From positions 45,015 through 109,014 of the forward strand of contig JAZONR010000060.1 in the NCBI GenBank assembly GCA_045654645.1: DNA of 64,000 nucleotides, in the 5' to 3' direction. Under the pieces are notes generated by a model. It had not been told where the DNA came from. It made no database searches and worked only from the letters and a program-made list of their open reading frames with translations. Positions 1 to 7,296 of this stretch are shown piece by piece (position 1 is the stretch's first letter; each line of letters starts with the position of its first letter). Origin of the DNA: HGM04593 sp045654645. GTDB lineage: Bacteria > Bacteroidota > Bacteroidia > Bacteroidales > Bacteroidaceae. The position numbers and the translations under genes were made by a program.

Positions 1-450
1 AAGGCGCTCCTCGAACAGCATCGAGAAGAGAATTGAGAACCACACAACAGCAAAGAATGTGATTATAGCCCAGCGACCAAGACGCACCTTGCGCAGGCGC
101 ATTAAGCTAACTGCAACAAGCAGAAGCAGCGGCAACACAAGAACCGATGCCCAACCAAAACAGTTATTGACAAGATACCCGGCCAACACAGCGCCCCCCT
201 TTCCCGACAGATTTCCGGCCGCATCATCCGATGAAGCACCCGAAGCCAACGCCTCAACCACACTTTGGTCGCAACCACCCATCGAAAAGAAAGAGATAAA
301 CGAGCTTGCAAGATATACCACAAAACCGGCGCACAGCAAACCCAGCACAAACTGCACACTGCCATTGGAAAAGAATTCCTTGACACGAGCGGCATACATC
401 TTACTCTTTGCCCACCAACCTTCATTCTCTACCTGTTTTTTCTTAGCCAT
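1..450 (-). CDS. ftsK: DNA translocase FtsK, N-terminal part (cut by window edge)
   Basis: Reading leftward from the ATG at 450, 150 codons stay open to the window edge. The translation begins MAKKKQVENEGWW and contains three clear hydrophobic segments (about residues 33-55, 85-115 and 125-145), as in the 4-TM membrane anchor domain of FtsK. FtsK coordinates chromosome segregation with cell division at the septum; its linker and motor domains would lie outside the window. The call rests on the membrane domain only, so another FtsK/SpoIIIE-type protein is possible. It is divergent from the DUF5063 operon, and a TATCTTCG -7 element (508-515, minus strand) lies about 60 bases upstream of the start. 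Confidence 0.75.
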   Translation of the reverse strand, partial: MAKKKQVENEGWWAKSKMYAARVKEFFSNGSVQFVLGLLCAGFVVYLASSFISFFSMGGCDQSVVEALASGASSDDAAGNLSGKGGAVLAGYLVNNCFGWASVLVLPLLLLVAVSLMRLRKVRLGRWAIITFFAVVWFSILFSMLFEERL

Positions 451-507
451 ATTACTGATTGTATTCTGTTCTACAAATTATTTTTGCAGGAAACCCGCAA
501 CTGAATG

Positions 508-568
508 CGAAGATACAAAAAAAACGAATACCTTTTACCCGCAGCTCCGCTATTTTTTTGTAACTTCG
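508..568. promoter_or_regulatory. Divergent Bacteroidales-type promoters between ftsK and DUF5063 gene
   Basis: Two -7-like boxes are visible: TATCTTCG on the minus strand at 508-515, serving ftsK, and TAACTTCG on the plus strand at 561-568, 25 bases before the ATG at 593. Both fit the TAnnTTTG/TAnnTTCG form seen throughout this window. No clear -33 TTTG was identified for either. Confidence 0.5.
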
Positions 569-592
569 CGGCAAATTAGAAACACAAAGGCT

Positions 593-1150
593 ATGAACAA
601 CAAAGAGGATATAGTTTTTTCACGCGACACCGTGGAATTCGTAACCGTTGCCGCCGAGTTCTGCGCGTATGTAGAACGCAGCAACGAGCACAACCGCAAG
701 GATTTCGTAGACACCTTGCTGAAGTTGTTGCCACTGCTCTACATCAAGGCACAGATGCTGCCCTATGAAGAAGCAACCGGAGAAGAGGAACTTGAGCACT
801 TTGTAACCGAGGATAGCTACGAGGTTTTGAGATTGACAATCTATGACCTGCTGGGCAGCAACGACAGCTACCTCGACGTTTTCGTCAGTGATATGAAATA
901 CAGCGACACCCCGGTAACAAAGAGCATCTCCGAGGATATAGCCGACATCTATCAGGATGTAAAAAACTTTATTTGCCTTTTTCAACTTGGCATAAACGAG
1001 ACAATGCACGACGCAATAATTGAGTGCAACGACCACTTCCGCCAATACTGGGGACAGACACTGGTGAACACGCTGCGCGCATTGCACGACATAAGATACA
1101 ACACATCGCTCGAAGAGGAGGATGAAGAGACTGAAAGAGATGATTTTTAA
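593..1150 (+). CDS. DUF5063 domain-containing protein
   Basis: A 185-residue, mostly acidic helical cytoplasmic protein beginning MNNKEDIVFSRDTVEF. It matches my recollection of the Bacteroidetes DUF5063 family, which is typically found just before the same exonuclease and methyltransferase genes as here. The open frame extends upstream to position 59, but that part is a shadow of ftsK; the ATG at 593 fits the promoter at 561-568. The 3' end overlaps the exonuclease start by 11 bases, so translation is probably coupled. Function is unknown. Its conserved neighbours suggest an RNA-related role, which is inference. Confidence 0.75.
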   Translation: MNNKEDIVFSRDTVEFVTVAAEFCAYVERSNEHNRKDFVDTLLKLLPLLYIKAQMLPYEEATGEEELEHFVTEDSYEVLRLTIYDLLGSNDSYLDVFVSDMKYSDTPVTKSISEDIADIYQDVKNFICLFQLGINETMHDAIIECNDHFRQYWGQTLVNTLRALHDIRYNTSLEEEDEETERDDF

Positions 1151-1721
1151 AGCGAAAATAGAAAAAAGCGAAATAAACACCTTGCCCACCGTTTCATTCG
1201 ATGGACGCATCATAACCATCGACACCCCCGAAGCCGTGGACCAGGCAATGAAGGCTTTGTCTACCGAGAGCATCATAGGCATAGACACCGAAACACGCCC
1301 TTCATTCAGAAAGGGCGTTCAGCACAATGTATCACTCATTCAGCTATCTACTGCCGACACCTGCTTTCTCATACGTCTGCACCGCACAGGAATGCCCGAC
1401 TCACTCATAAAGCTGCTTGAGAACAAGAAAATAGCCAAGATTGGACTATCATTGCACGATGATTATCAGGCACTGTGCAAGCGCCGCACATTCAAAGCCG
1501 GAAACTTCATCGACCTGCAAAAATGTGTAGGCGAGTTCGGCATTGAAGAGATGAGCCTGCAAAAGATTTTCGCGATAGTATTCGGGCAGCGCATCTCAAA
1601 GAGCCAGCAGCTCACAAATTGGGAGAACGACGTTCTGACCGACAAGCAAAAGCTCTATGCGGCAACAGACGCCTGGGCCTGCCTGAAGATTTACAACCTA
1701 TTGAAACAAATTGAACAATAA
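1140..1721 (+). CDS. 3'-5' exonuclease domain protein (DEDDy, RNase D/WRN-like)
   Basis: A 193-residue stand-alone DEDDy 3'-5' exonuclease domain. Motif I is DTET (GIDTETRPSF), motif II is around LHDDYQAL and motif III is YAATDAWACL with the Tyr-x3-Asp spacing, so all four metal-binding acids are present. There is no HRDC domain, unlike RNase D. The ATG at 1140 is preferred over 1122 because it gives the smaller overlap with the upstream gene and fits the family N-terminus (M-I-x-K). The TAA is 7 bases before the rlmI start, so the three genes form an operon. Whether the substrate is RNA or DNA is not known. Confidence 0.85.
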   Translation: MIFKAKIEKSEINTLPTVSFDGRIITIDTPEAVDQAMKALSTESIIGIDTETRPSFRKGVQHNVSLIQLSTADTCFLIRLHRTGMPDSLIKLLENKKIAKIGLSLHDDYQALCKRRTFKAGNFIDLQKCVGEFGIEEMSLQKIFAIVFGQRISKSQQLTNWENDVLTDKQKLYAATDAWACLKIYNLLKQIEQ

Positions 1722-1728
1722 AAGCATA

Positions 1729-2910
1729 ATGGAAAAAGCCGTAATACTGAAACGTGGCAAGGAAGAGTCGCTACAGCGCTTCCACCCCTGGATTTTCTCT
1801 GGAGCAATACAACGCATTGAGGGCAAGCCCGAGGAGGGCGACGTGGTAACCGTCTACACCAACGACCGCAATTTTATTGCACGCGGACACGTACAAGTGG
1901 GAAGCATTGCCGTGCGCGTGCTCACATTCAAGGATGAGCCAATAGACCAGTCTTTCTGGAACAAGCGTATAGCAACGGCATACGATTTGCGCGAAAGAAC
2001 CGGCATCTCTTCGCGCGAGGACAACAACACCTTCCGCCTTGTACACGGCGAGGGCGACGGGCTACCGGGCTTAATAGTAGACATTTATGGCGACACAGCC
2101 GTGATGCAGGCACACAGCGTGGGAATGCACGTAGACCGTCTGCACATTGCCGATGCAATGAAGGAGGTGCTTGGCGATAAACTCAAGAACATTTACTACA
2201 AGTCGGACACCACACTACCCTATAAAGCCGATATAAACAAGGACAACGGCTACATAATGGGCAGCAACGCCGGCAATATCTCAACCGAGTATGGACTTAA
2301 ATTCCACATCGACTGGCTGCGCGGACAAAAAACAGGTTTCTTTGTAGACCAGCGCGACAACCGTGCTTTGCTTGAGAAATATGCCAAAGGGCGCAAACTT
2401 CTCAATATGTTCTGCTACACCGGCGGATTTTCAATCTATGCGCTGCGCGGCGGTGCAGAGATTGTGCACTCGGTAGACAGTTCGTCAAAGGCTATCGACC
2501 TAACCAACGCCAATGTAGAGCTGAACTTCCCCGGCGACACACGCCACACGGCGTATGCCGAAGACGCATTCGATTTCCTTGAGAGAATGGGAAGCAACTA
2601 CAACCTCATTATCCTTGACCCGCCGGCCTTTGCCAAACACCGCGACTCATTGCGAAACGCGCTCATCGGCTATCGACGACTCAACGCCAAGGCTATTGAA
2701 AAGATACAGCCGGGTGGCATCCTCTTCACATTCTCCTGCTCACAGGTTGTCAGCAAGGAGAATTTCCGCACAGCTGTTTTCACCGCAGCGGCAATGGCAA
2801 AGCGCAACGTGCGCATTTTGCACCAATTGACACAACCGGCCGACCACCCGGTGAGCATATATCACCCCGAAGGCGAATATCTCAAGGGCTTGGTACTCTA
2901 CGTGGAATAA
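1729..2910 (+). CDS. rlmI: Class I SAM-dependent rRNA methyltransferase, RlmI family
   Basis: A 393-residue protein. It has an N-terminal PUA-like RNA-binding region (about residues 1-80), then a Rossmann methyltransferase domain with the SAM loop around LLNMFCYTGGFSIYA and the catalytic motif LDPPAFAKH. The C-terminal half carries FSCSQVVSKENF, typical of the RlmI/YccW 23S rRNA m5C methyltransferase family. The ATG at 1729 is chosen over a TTG at 1711, which would overlap the upstream gene. It is last in the DUF5063-exonuclease-rlmI operon and ends before a bidirectional terminator. The exact target base (C1962 in E. coli) is inferred from the family. Confidence 0.85.
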   Translation: MEKAVILKRGKEESLQRFHPWIFSGAIQRIEGKPEEGDVVTVYTNDRNFIARGHVQVGSIAVRVLTFKDEPIDQSFWNKRIATAYDLRERTGISSREDNNTFRLVHGEGDGLPGLIVDIYGDTAVMQAHSVGMHVDRLHIADAMKEVLGDKLKNIYYKSDTTLPYKADINKDNGYIMGSNAGNISTEYGLKFHIDWLRGQKTGFFVDQRDNRALLEKYAKGRKLLNMFCYTGGFSIYALRGGAEIVHSVDSSSKAIDLTNANVELNFPGDTRHTAYAEDAFDFLERMGSNYNLIILDPPAFAKHRDSLRNALIGYRRLNAKAIEKIQPGGILFTFSCSQVVSKENFRTAVFTAAAMAKRNVRILHQLTQPADHPVSIYHPEGEYLKGLVLYVE

Positions 2911-3012
2911 ATTAAAAAAAGAGGCAAACAAACGAGCAAGAAATACAAAGCTTGCTTCGATATTTTCCACAGCGAATGAAGTATATGCTCGCTGTTTGGT
3001 GCAAAGATACAA

Positions 3013-3057
3013 AAAAGATGTGCCTTAGGAACGAATCACTCCTAAGGCACATCTTTT
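3013..3057. terminator. Bidirectional intrinsic terminator between convergent genes
   Basis: Perfect 18-base inverted repeat (arms 3013-3030 and 3040-3057, 9-base loop). The arms end in A-rich/T-rich tracts on both strands, so the hairpin can stop rlmI transcription rightward and the AlkD-like gene leftward. Its right arm touches the stop codon of the AlkD-like gene. Confidence 0.85.
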
Positions 3058-3869
3058 CACATAGCCTCCACATTTCTTGTGCGAAAAGACTCGCGCGCCT
3101 TGCGCACATAGAGCCATATAACATCATCGGGCAATGATGAACGGCGCACATACTCCCTTGTATGCTCGGGAAACTTAGCAAGCGCCGTAGCCAACAGCCA
3201 GGCAACTCCCATACGCACATAATAGGGCTCTGCACCCTGAACAACGCCCTGTTGCGCCGCTTGCGCCTTGCCCTTCACACTTGTATAATCGGATTTTATA
3301 CGATTAAAATCTACACGGTCCACAGCTTCAAAGACTCGGTCAATCCAATCATCGCACAAAAAACAGGTCATTGCCGATACCACAGCAAAACGCACCTCAA
3401 ACTCACGTGTCGAGCCCAACCAACGTTGCAAGAAATCCCACAGTTGCTCCTTATCGGCGCGAGACATCCACTTCGCATTGGCACAAAAGGTATCACAGAC
3501 AGCCCAATTATCAAGCACGGGAACATAGCTCTCAAGCATAGCAAAACGAGTTGCAAGAGAACAACGCTCAAGGTTTATGAGAAAGCCCCACACAAGAGTC
3601 TCTTTATAACAAAGCCTGGCCGAAGAGAGATGCTCAAAGCAGCGCACAAGCCCCTTACCATCAACACACACACGACGCTCGCCATTGGAAAGTTCCACCT
3701 CGCACCCCTCACGCGAAAGCTGTTTGGCAAGTTGTTTCACCTCGGGCAAATGAAGCCCAAGCACACGCCGAGCCGGCAAAGCGTTTATAACACGCAAATG
3801 CCCCTGACGGTAGTGCTCATCATTGACAAAACGCTCGCACACCAACGGTTGTAAAAGATGTTCTATCAT
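3057..3869 (-). CDS. DNA alkylation repair protein (AlkD-like HEAT-repeat glycosylase family)
   Basis: A 270-residue all-helical protein. The segments VLGLHLPEVKQLAKQL, ETLVWGFLI and YVPVLDNWAVCDTF are typical of the AlkD/ALK family of HEAT-like-repeat DNA glycosylases, which remove N3- and N7-alkylated purines. The Asp in LDNW is in the position expected for the catalytic Asp. It starts 9 bases after the SDR stop, so the two genes are co-transcribed. The precise substrate is inferred from the family. It is convergent with rlmI. Confidence 0.75.
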   Translation of the reverse strand: MIEHLLQPLVCERFVNDEHYRQGHLRVINALPARRVLGLHLPEVKQLAKQLSREGCEVELSNGERRVCVDGKGLVRCFEHLSSARLCYKETLVWGFLINLERCSLATRFAMLESYVPVLDNWAVCDTFCANAKWMSRADKEQLWDFLQRWLGSTREFEVRFAVVSAMTCFLCDDWIDRVFEAVDRVDFNRIKSDYTSVKGKAQAAQQGVVQGAEPYYVRMGVAWLLATALAKFPEHTREYVRRSSLPDDVIWLYVRKARESFRTRNVEAM

Positions 3870-3878
3870 AACACTGAA

Positions 3879-4610
3879 TTATTCGGGGTAAATCATCTTC
3901 TTTGTAACGCCACCATCAACGGTAATGCACTGCCCGTTTATAAAACCATTCCTTTCATCACACAGGAAAAGACAGGTACGTGCAATATCATCGGCACACC
4001 CCACCCTGCCCGACAGGTGAAAACTGTGGTCCAAGGGGCGAAGCACCTCATCCTCGGATACACTTATCCAACCCGGAGCAATGCAATTCACCGTGATGTG
4101 ATAGGGGGCAAGCGACACCGCAAGTGCGTGAGTGAGCGACCATATTCCACCCTTAGATGCAGCATACCCCTCACTTCCCGGCTCACTCTGCAAATAACGG
4201 GTGGAACACATATTTACAATGCGACCATAGGGATTTGTTGCCCCATTCCTTTTGCGATGCATTGCCAACAAGCGCGATGTTATGAACACCGGGCGAAGAT
4301 TGGTATTCAACACCGTCTCAAAATGCTCAACGGTTGTCTCTGTTATAGGTTCAAATCCCCCAATCCCCACATTATTCACTATTACATCAATATCGCCCCA
4401 CTCACCAAGAAGTTGCTGCACAGCATCCTCCAATGCAACCTTCTCACACACATCGACAAGAAAAAAACGCGCCCCGGTTGCAGCAGCCACCTCATCACCA
4501 CGCTCTTTATCTATGTCGCAGAATGCCACACAATCACCCTGGGCAACAAAAGCCTCAACAATGGCACGTCCAATCCCGTGCCCGGCACCGGTAACAAAAA
4601 CCTTTCGCAT
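3879..4610 (-). CDS. SDR family NAD(P)-dependent oxidoreductase
   Basis: A 243-residue classical short-chain dehydrogenase/reductase. The N-terminal cofactor motif TGAGHGIG (residues 7-14), the VNNVGIGG motif, the catalytic YAASK, and the C-terminal TVDGG are all present. The fold and NAD(P) use are secure. The substrate cannot be told from sequence. It is first in a two-gene unit with the AlkD-like gene and is read from a TAACTTTG promoter element about 70 bases upstream. Confidence 0.85.
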   Translation of the reverse strand: MRKVFVTGAGHGIGRAIVEAFVAQGDCVAFCDIDKERGDEVAAATGARFFLVDVCEKVALEDAVQQLLGEWGDIDVIVNNVGIGGFEPITETTVEHFETVLNTNLRPVFITSRLLAMHRKRNGATNPYGRIVNMCSTRYLQSEPGSEGYAASKGGIWSLTHALAVSLAPYHITVNCIAPGWISVSEDEVLRPLDHSFHLSGRVGCADDIARTCLFLCDERNGFINGQCITVDGGVTKKMIYPE

Positions 4611-4677
4611 AGGGAAACGTATTTAATTATATAAATAGGTATCAGATTCTCTTTTTCATCACAACGAGAACAAAGCA

Positions 4678-4685
4678 CAAAGTTA
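4678..4685 (-). promoter_or_regulatory. -7 promoter element for the SDR/AlkD operon
   Basis: On the minus strand this reads TAACTTTG, matching the Bacteroidales -7 consensus TAnnTTTG. It lies about 68 bases before the SDR start codon. No -33 TTTG at the usual 19-21 bases is evident. Confidence 0.5.
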
Positions 4686-4886
4686 GCATTTTAGAGCAAA
4701 GTTCATAGAGGTTGCACAAATTTGTTTTTGTTACCAAAAGCGCAATTGCAAACACGTTTCAATTAAAAAACACACAACAATAGTTCACACAGTCTATTAA
4801 AATAAAATAATTACAGCGCAATCGCATTGAAATGAAGGCATTTAGAAAATATTTAAAAAAATAATCGCAAAAAACTTTTCAAATCT

Positions 4887-4917
4887 TTTGCCGGTTTAAA
4901 AAATTGTACTACCTTTG
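4887..4917 (+). promoter_or_regulatory. Promoter of the tRNA array
   Basis: A TTTG at 4887-4890 and a perfect TACCTTTG at 4910-4917 are separated by 19 bases, the consensus Bacteroidales sigma-A promoter. It sits about 45 bases before the first tRNA-Gly fragment, in an otherwise AT-rich 350-base gap (4611-4961) with no gene. Confidence 0.85.
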
Positions 4918-4961
4918 CACCCGTTAAGCGAAACACACAGCAAAACAGCTGTGAAATTAAT

Positions 4962-4997
4962 GCGGAAATAGCTCAGTTGGTAGAGCACAACCTTGCC
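4962..4997 (+). pseudogene. tRNA-Gly(GCC) 5'-half fragment
   Basis: 36 bases identical to the 5' half of the intact tRNA-Gly genes nearby, from the first acceptor base through the GCC anticodon. The sequence then departs completely; no 3' anticodon arm, T-arm or acceptor strand follows before the next tRNA. Downstream, at about 5015-5026, a short stretch reads as the reverse complement of the tRNA anticodon region, which hints at a local inversion. It is the first unit after the array promoter, so it would be transcribed as leader RNA. Confidence 0.8.
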
Positions 4998-5064
4998 GCA
5001 GAAAGATAAGGTTTCCAACCTTGGCAGGGAAATGCAATAACATTGAGATTAAGATGCAAAAAAT

Positions 5065-5137
5065 GCGGAAATAGCTCAGTTGGTAGAGCACAACCTTGCC
5101 AAGGTTGGGGTCGCGAGTTCGAGCCTCGTTTTCCGCT
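5065..5137 (+). tRNA. tRNA-Gly (anticodon GCC), copy 1
   Basis: 73-base cloverleaf. Acceptor GCGGAAA pairs with TTTCCGC, the D-arm contains AGCTCAGTTGGTAGAGC, the anticodon loop is TTGCCAA (anticodon GCC), and the T-arm has GTTCGAGCC. The discriminator is T and CCA is not encoded. Identical to the copies at 5260 and 5563. Confidence 0.96.
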
Positions 5138-5259
5138 CTCTTTGAAATATTGTTTTTTCAGTTTGCAAAGCAGACGCGGTATTTTCGTTGCCACTGGATG
5201 AGGAACTAAAACTTTCACAAATGAGTACACTCGAAAATCTCGCATTTACGATGTAAATT

Positions 5260-5332
5260 GCGGAAATAGCTCAGTTGGTAGAGCACAACCTTGCCAAGGT
5301 TGGGGTCGCGAGTTCGAGCCTCGTTTTCCGCT
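5260..5332 (+). tRNA. tRNA-Gly (anticodon GCC), copy 2
   Basis: 73 bases, identical in sequence to copies 1 and 3, with anticodon loop TTGCCAA. It is 15 bases upstream of tRNA-Leu(CAG). The 122 bases between copy 1 and this copy hold no recognisable gene. Confidence 0.96.
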
Positions 5333-5347
5333 CAAGGCGTTAAATAT

Positions 5348-5428
5348 GCCCAGGTGGCGGAATGGTAGACGCGCTCGATTCAGGTGCGAGTGTTGAGAGA
5401 CGTGCAGGGTCGCGTCCTGTTCTGGGCA
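5348..5428 (+). tRNA. tRNA-Leu (anticodon CAG)
   Basis: 81-base class II tRNA. Acceptor GCCCAGG pairs with TCTGGGC, the anticodon loop is TTCAGGT (anticodon CAG), and a long variable arm precedes the T-arm. The last pair of the anticodon stem is A-G, a mismatch. The D-arm GGCGGAATGGTAGACGCG is typical of leucine tRNAs. Confidence 0.93.
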
Positions 5429-5454
5429 CAAAAACGCGGTTTTGCAATATATAT

Positions 5455-5538
5455 GGAGAAGTGGCGGAATTGGTAGACGCGCTACTTTGAGGGGGTAGTG
5501 ACCGTTGGGTCGTGTGAGTTCGAGTCTCATCTTCTTCA
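5455..5538 (+). tRNA. tRNA-Leu (anticodon GAG)
   Basis: 84-base class II tRNA. Acceptor GGAGAAG pairs with CTTCTTC (one G-T pair), the anticodon loop is TTGAGGG (anticodon GAG), and a long variable arm and a T-arm with GTTCGAGTC follow. It is 26 bases after tRNA-Leu(CAG) in the same transcript. Confidence 0.94.
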
Positions 5539-5562
5539 CATAAAACTGAAAGACAGTAAATT

Positions 5563-5635
5563 GCGGAAATAGCTCAGTTGGTAGAGCACAACCTTGCCAA
5601 GGTTGGGGTCGCGAGTTCGAGCCTCGTTTTCCGCT
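5563..5635 (+). tRNA. tRNA-Gly (anticodon GCC), copy 3
   Basis: 73 bases, identical to copies 1 and 2. It is the last intact tRNA of the array and is followed within 11 bases by an intrinsic terminator. Its 3' part plus that terminator is duplicated downstream (5749-5848). Confidence 0.96.
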
Positions 5636-5667
5636 CTAAAGTGAAGACAGCCGTTTGCTGTCTTTTT
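5622..5667 (+). repeat. 46-bp direct repeat, copy 1 (tRNA-Gly 3' end plus terminator)
   Basis: This segment spans the T-arm/acceptor end of tRNA-Gly copy 3 and its terminator. It recurs 181 bases downstream at 5803-5848 with one difference (C to A in the acceptor strand). Confidence 0.88.
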
Positions 5668-5669
5668 TT
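5646..5669 (+). terminator. Intrinsic terminator of the tRNA array
   Basis: GACAG-CCGTTTG-CTGTC hairpin followed by seven or more T residues, starting 11 bases after tRNA-Gly copy 3. Confidence 0.9.
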
Positions 5670-5748
5670 ATTTGCAAAAGAAAAACAAGCTGCAAAGCTG
5701 ACAGAGCAAAACAAGGACAAGAACAACAAGACACCGGACTGCAGAAAA

Positions 5749-5817
5749 GGGGTCGCGAGTTCTTTCTACACTTCGTTGCGAAAGCGACAAGTCGGTTACG
5801 AACCTCGTTTTACGCTC
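5749..5817 (+). pseudogene. tRNA-Gly 3'-end fragment interrupted by 37 bases
   Basis: 14 bases (5749-5762) match tRNA-Gly from the 3' anticodon side to the T-loop. After 37 unrelated bases (5763-5799) the match resumes (5800-5817) to the acceptor end with one or two changes. The 37-base insert can fold into a short imperfect hairpin around 5771-5791. There is no 5' half, so it cannot be a functional tRNA. It looks like a duplicated tRNA 3' end, as left by integration or unequal recombination. Confidence 0.75.
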
Positions 5818-5848
5818 TAAAGTGAAGACAGCCGTTTGCTGTCTTTTT
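5803..5848 (+). repeat. 46-bp direct repeat, copy 2, including a duplicated terminator
   Basis: Second copy of the tRNA-Gly 3' end and terminator. The hairpin at 5827-5843 is followed by five T residues, so this is probably a working second terminator just before the PagL-like gene. Confidence 0.88.
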
Positions 5849-5936
5849 ACATCATCTGCTGCCACAAATTTAAACCGGGAGAGCCACTACTCCACTACAA
5901 AAACAGAAACAGTTTCTATTATCAACCCTAAAGATT

Positions 5937-7181
5937 ATGAAAAGACTTTTCGCATACATTCTCACCGCACTCCTAATCTTATCCGCACCGGCAACATTGA
6001 AAGCACAAGAAAAGAAAGAGAAAAATATTGCCATCTCCACACAAGGATGGTATGGCTTCGATATCGAAAAGAGTCGACCAAACCAAAAATCATACGGCTA
6101 TATGACCTACGAAGCAGCTTTGGGAATACAAACCGACCCCTGCAGCAAAAACCCCTATGCAGCAGCCTACGGTTTCCCAATGATAAACATCGGATTCTCT
6201 GTTGCCCGTGCAGAGCATTTTAAATTCCACGACCAGACAAAGTTTCCCAACCTTTACACTCTATTTGGTTCATTCGAAAGGAGCATTTTCCGCAGCAAAC
6301 ATCTGTCGGCCGGTTACCTACTTGATTTTGGTGCAACATACAACCAGGGAGAATATGACCCCACCAACAACCCGGGCAACAACTGGCTAAGTTCCCCTTT
6401 TATGGCCTATTTTGGCGCCGGCATTTTTGGCAAGGTGCACATTGGCAAACGTTGGGAAATAGGTGCAAACTTTATGTTCCGACACTTCTCTAATGGAAGA
6501 ACCGGATTACCTAATGAAGCGCTCAACGCAATGGGAGCAGGAGTATTCGCACGCTACAAGCTTCACGACTACAACCACACCAAATACACTGCAAAGTACA
6601 ACTTCAAAAGAGAGTATAAAAGAGGAATGCAGTATATGATTACACTTGGCGGTGGCATACACACCTGTATGGCGGAATGGAATGCTTATGTGGAGAGCGA
6701 GCCCGACCCTGCCAAAAAAGAGGAGATTGCCAAAGGACTGAAGAAACACCCCAAACTATCTCTTAGTTTCGATGCCTTGTATCGCTACTCAATGCGTTAT
6801 GCAACAGGTGTTGGAATAGACTTGTTCTACTCCTCAAATATGAAAGAACTGGAAGCGAGTGATAGAATTTTCTATGGCGATGAAGCTGTTGATAAAAGCC
6901 CCGGATATTCACCACTGTCGATAGGTATCGCCGTTGTGCAGGAGGTATACTGGAACAACTTTGCGGTGCACGTTGCCATTGGAGCATACCCCTACCGCCA
7001 CAAGGGCGTAAACGGAGAGGAGGCAAAAGCCGCCGGCGACCGCGAGCGAGGATGGCACTACGAAAAGGCCGGTTTCCGCTACTATTTCCCCAAGCTGGGC
7101 AACACATTCCTTGGTTTTGCCATCAAATCACACAGTATAAAGGCAGAATACTTGGAATTTTCAATGGGTGTAAGAATTTAA
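5937..7181 (+). CDS. Outer-membrane acyloxyacyl hydrolase / PagL-like lipid A 3-O-deacylase family protein
   Basis: A 414-residue protein with a Sec signal peptide (cut after about residue 24, ...TLKAQ) and a beta-barrel-like remainder of alternating aromatic strands. RHFSNG at residues 182-187 matches the H-x-S-N core of the PagL/acyloxyacyl hydrolase family, which removes a lipid A acyl chain in the outer membrane. The strands before and after it fit that family. The Glu of the PagL triad is not at its usual distance (nearest is residue 194), so activity is uncertain. It is longer than classical PagL (about 170 residues). It is monocistronic, between the tRNA array and a large hairpin. Confidence 0.7.
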   Translation: MKRLFAYILTALLILSAPATLKAQEKKEKNIAISTQGWYGFDIEKSRPNQKSYGYMTYEAALGIQTDPCSKNPYAAAYGFPMINIGFSVARAEHFKFHDQTKFPNLYTLFGSFERSIFRSKHLSAGYLLDFGATYNQGEYDPTNNPGNNWLSSPFMAYFGAGIFGKVHIGKRWEIGANFMFRHFSNGRTGLPNEALNAMGAGVFARYKLHDYNHTKYTAKYNFKREYKRGMQYMITLGGGIHTCMAEWNAYVESEPDPAKKEEIAKGLKKHPKLSLSFDALYRYSMRYATGVGIDLFYSSNMKELEASDRIFYGDEAVDKSPGYSPLSIGIAVVQEVYWNNFAVHVAIGAYPYRHKGVNGEEAKAAGDRERGWHYEKAGFRYYFPKLGNTFLGFAIKSHSIKAEYLEFSMGVRI

Positions 7182-7190
7182 GAGTTCACC

Positions 7191-7238
7191 ATATACAACC
7201 GGTATTGGTGGGAGGTGCCCCCCATGCCGGTTGTATAT
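7191..7238. terminator. Large hairpin after the PagL-like gene
   Basis: 12-base perfect inverted repeat (ATATACAACCGG at 7191-7202 and its complement at 7227-7238), with G-rich and C-rich tracts in the 24-base loop that may extend pairing. It begins 9 bases after the stop. No T tract follows, so it may act as an mRNA-stabilising stem rather than a strict terminator. Confidence 0.55.
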
Positions 7239-7296
7239 AAGAGGGTGATTTCTAAAAAAATCACTATATTTACAGTCCACAACAAAAAACAGCAAA

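Noticed and set aside
59..592. Long N-terminal extension of the DUF5063 frame
   Set aside because: It overlaps ftsK on the other strand, has no family-like sequence, and a promoter lies inside it just before the ATG at 593.
3002..3009. TATCTTTG box on the minus strand pointing left
   Set aside because: It matches the -7 consensus, but no minus-strand gene lies downstream, only the 3' end of rlmI.
4973..5539. Minus-strand frames across the tRNA array (SNSRPQPWQG-type)
   Set aside because: They are translations of the reverse strand of tRNA genes, a well-known annotation artefact.
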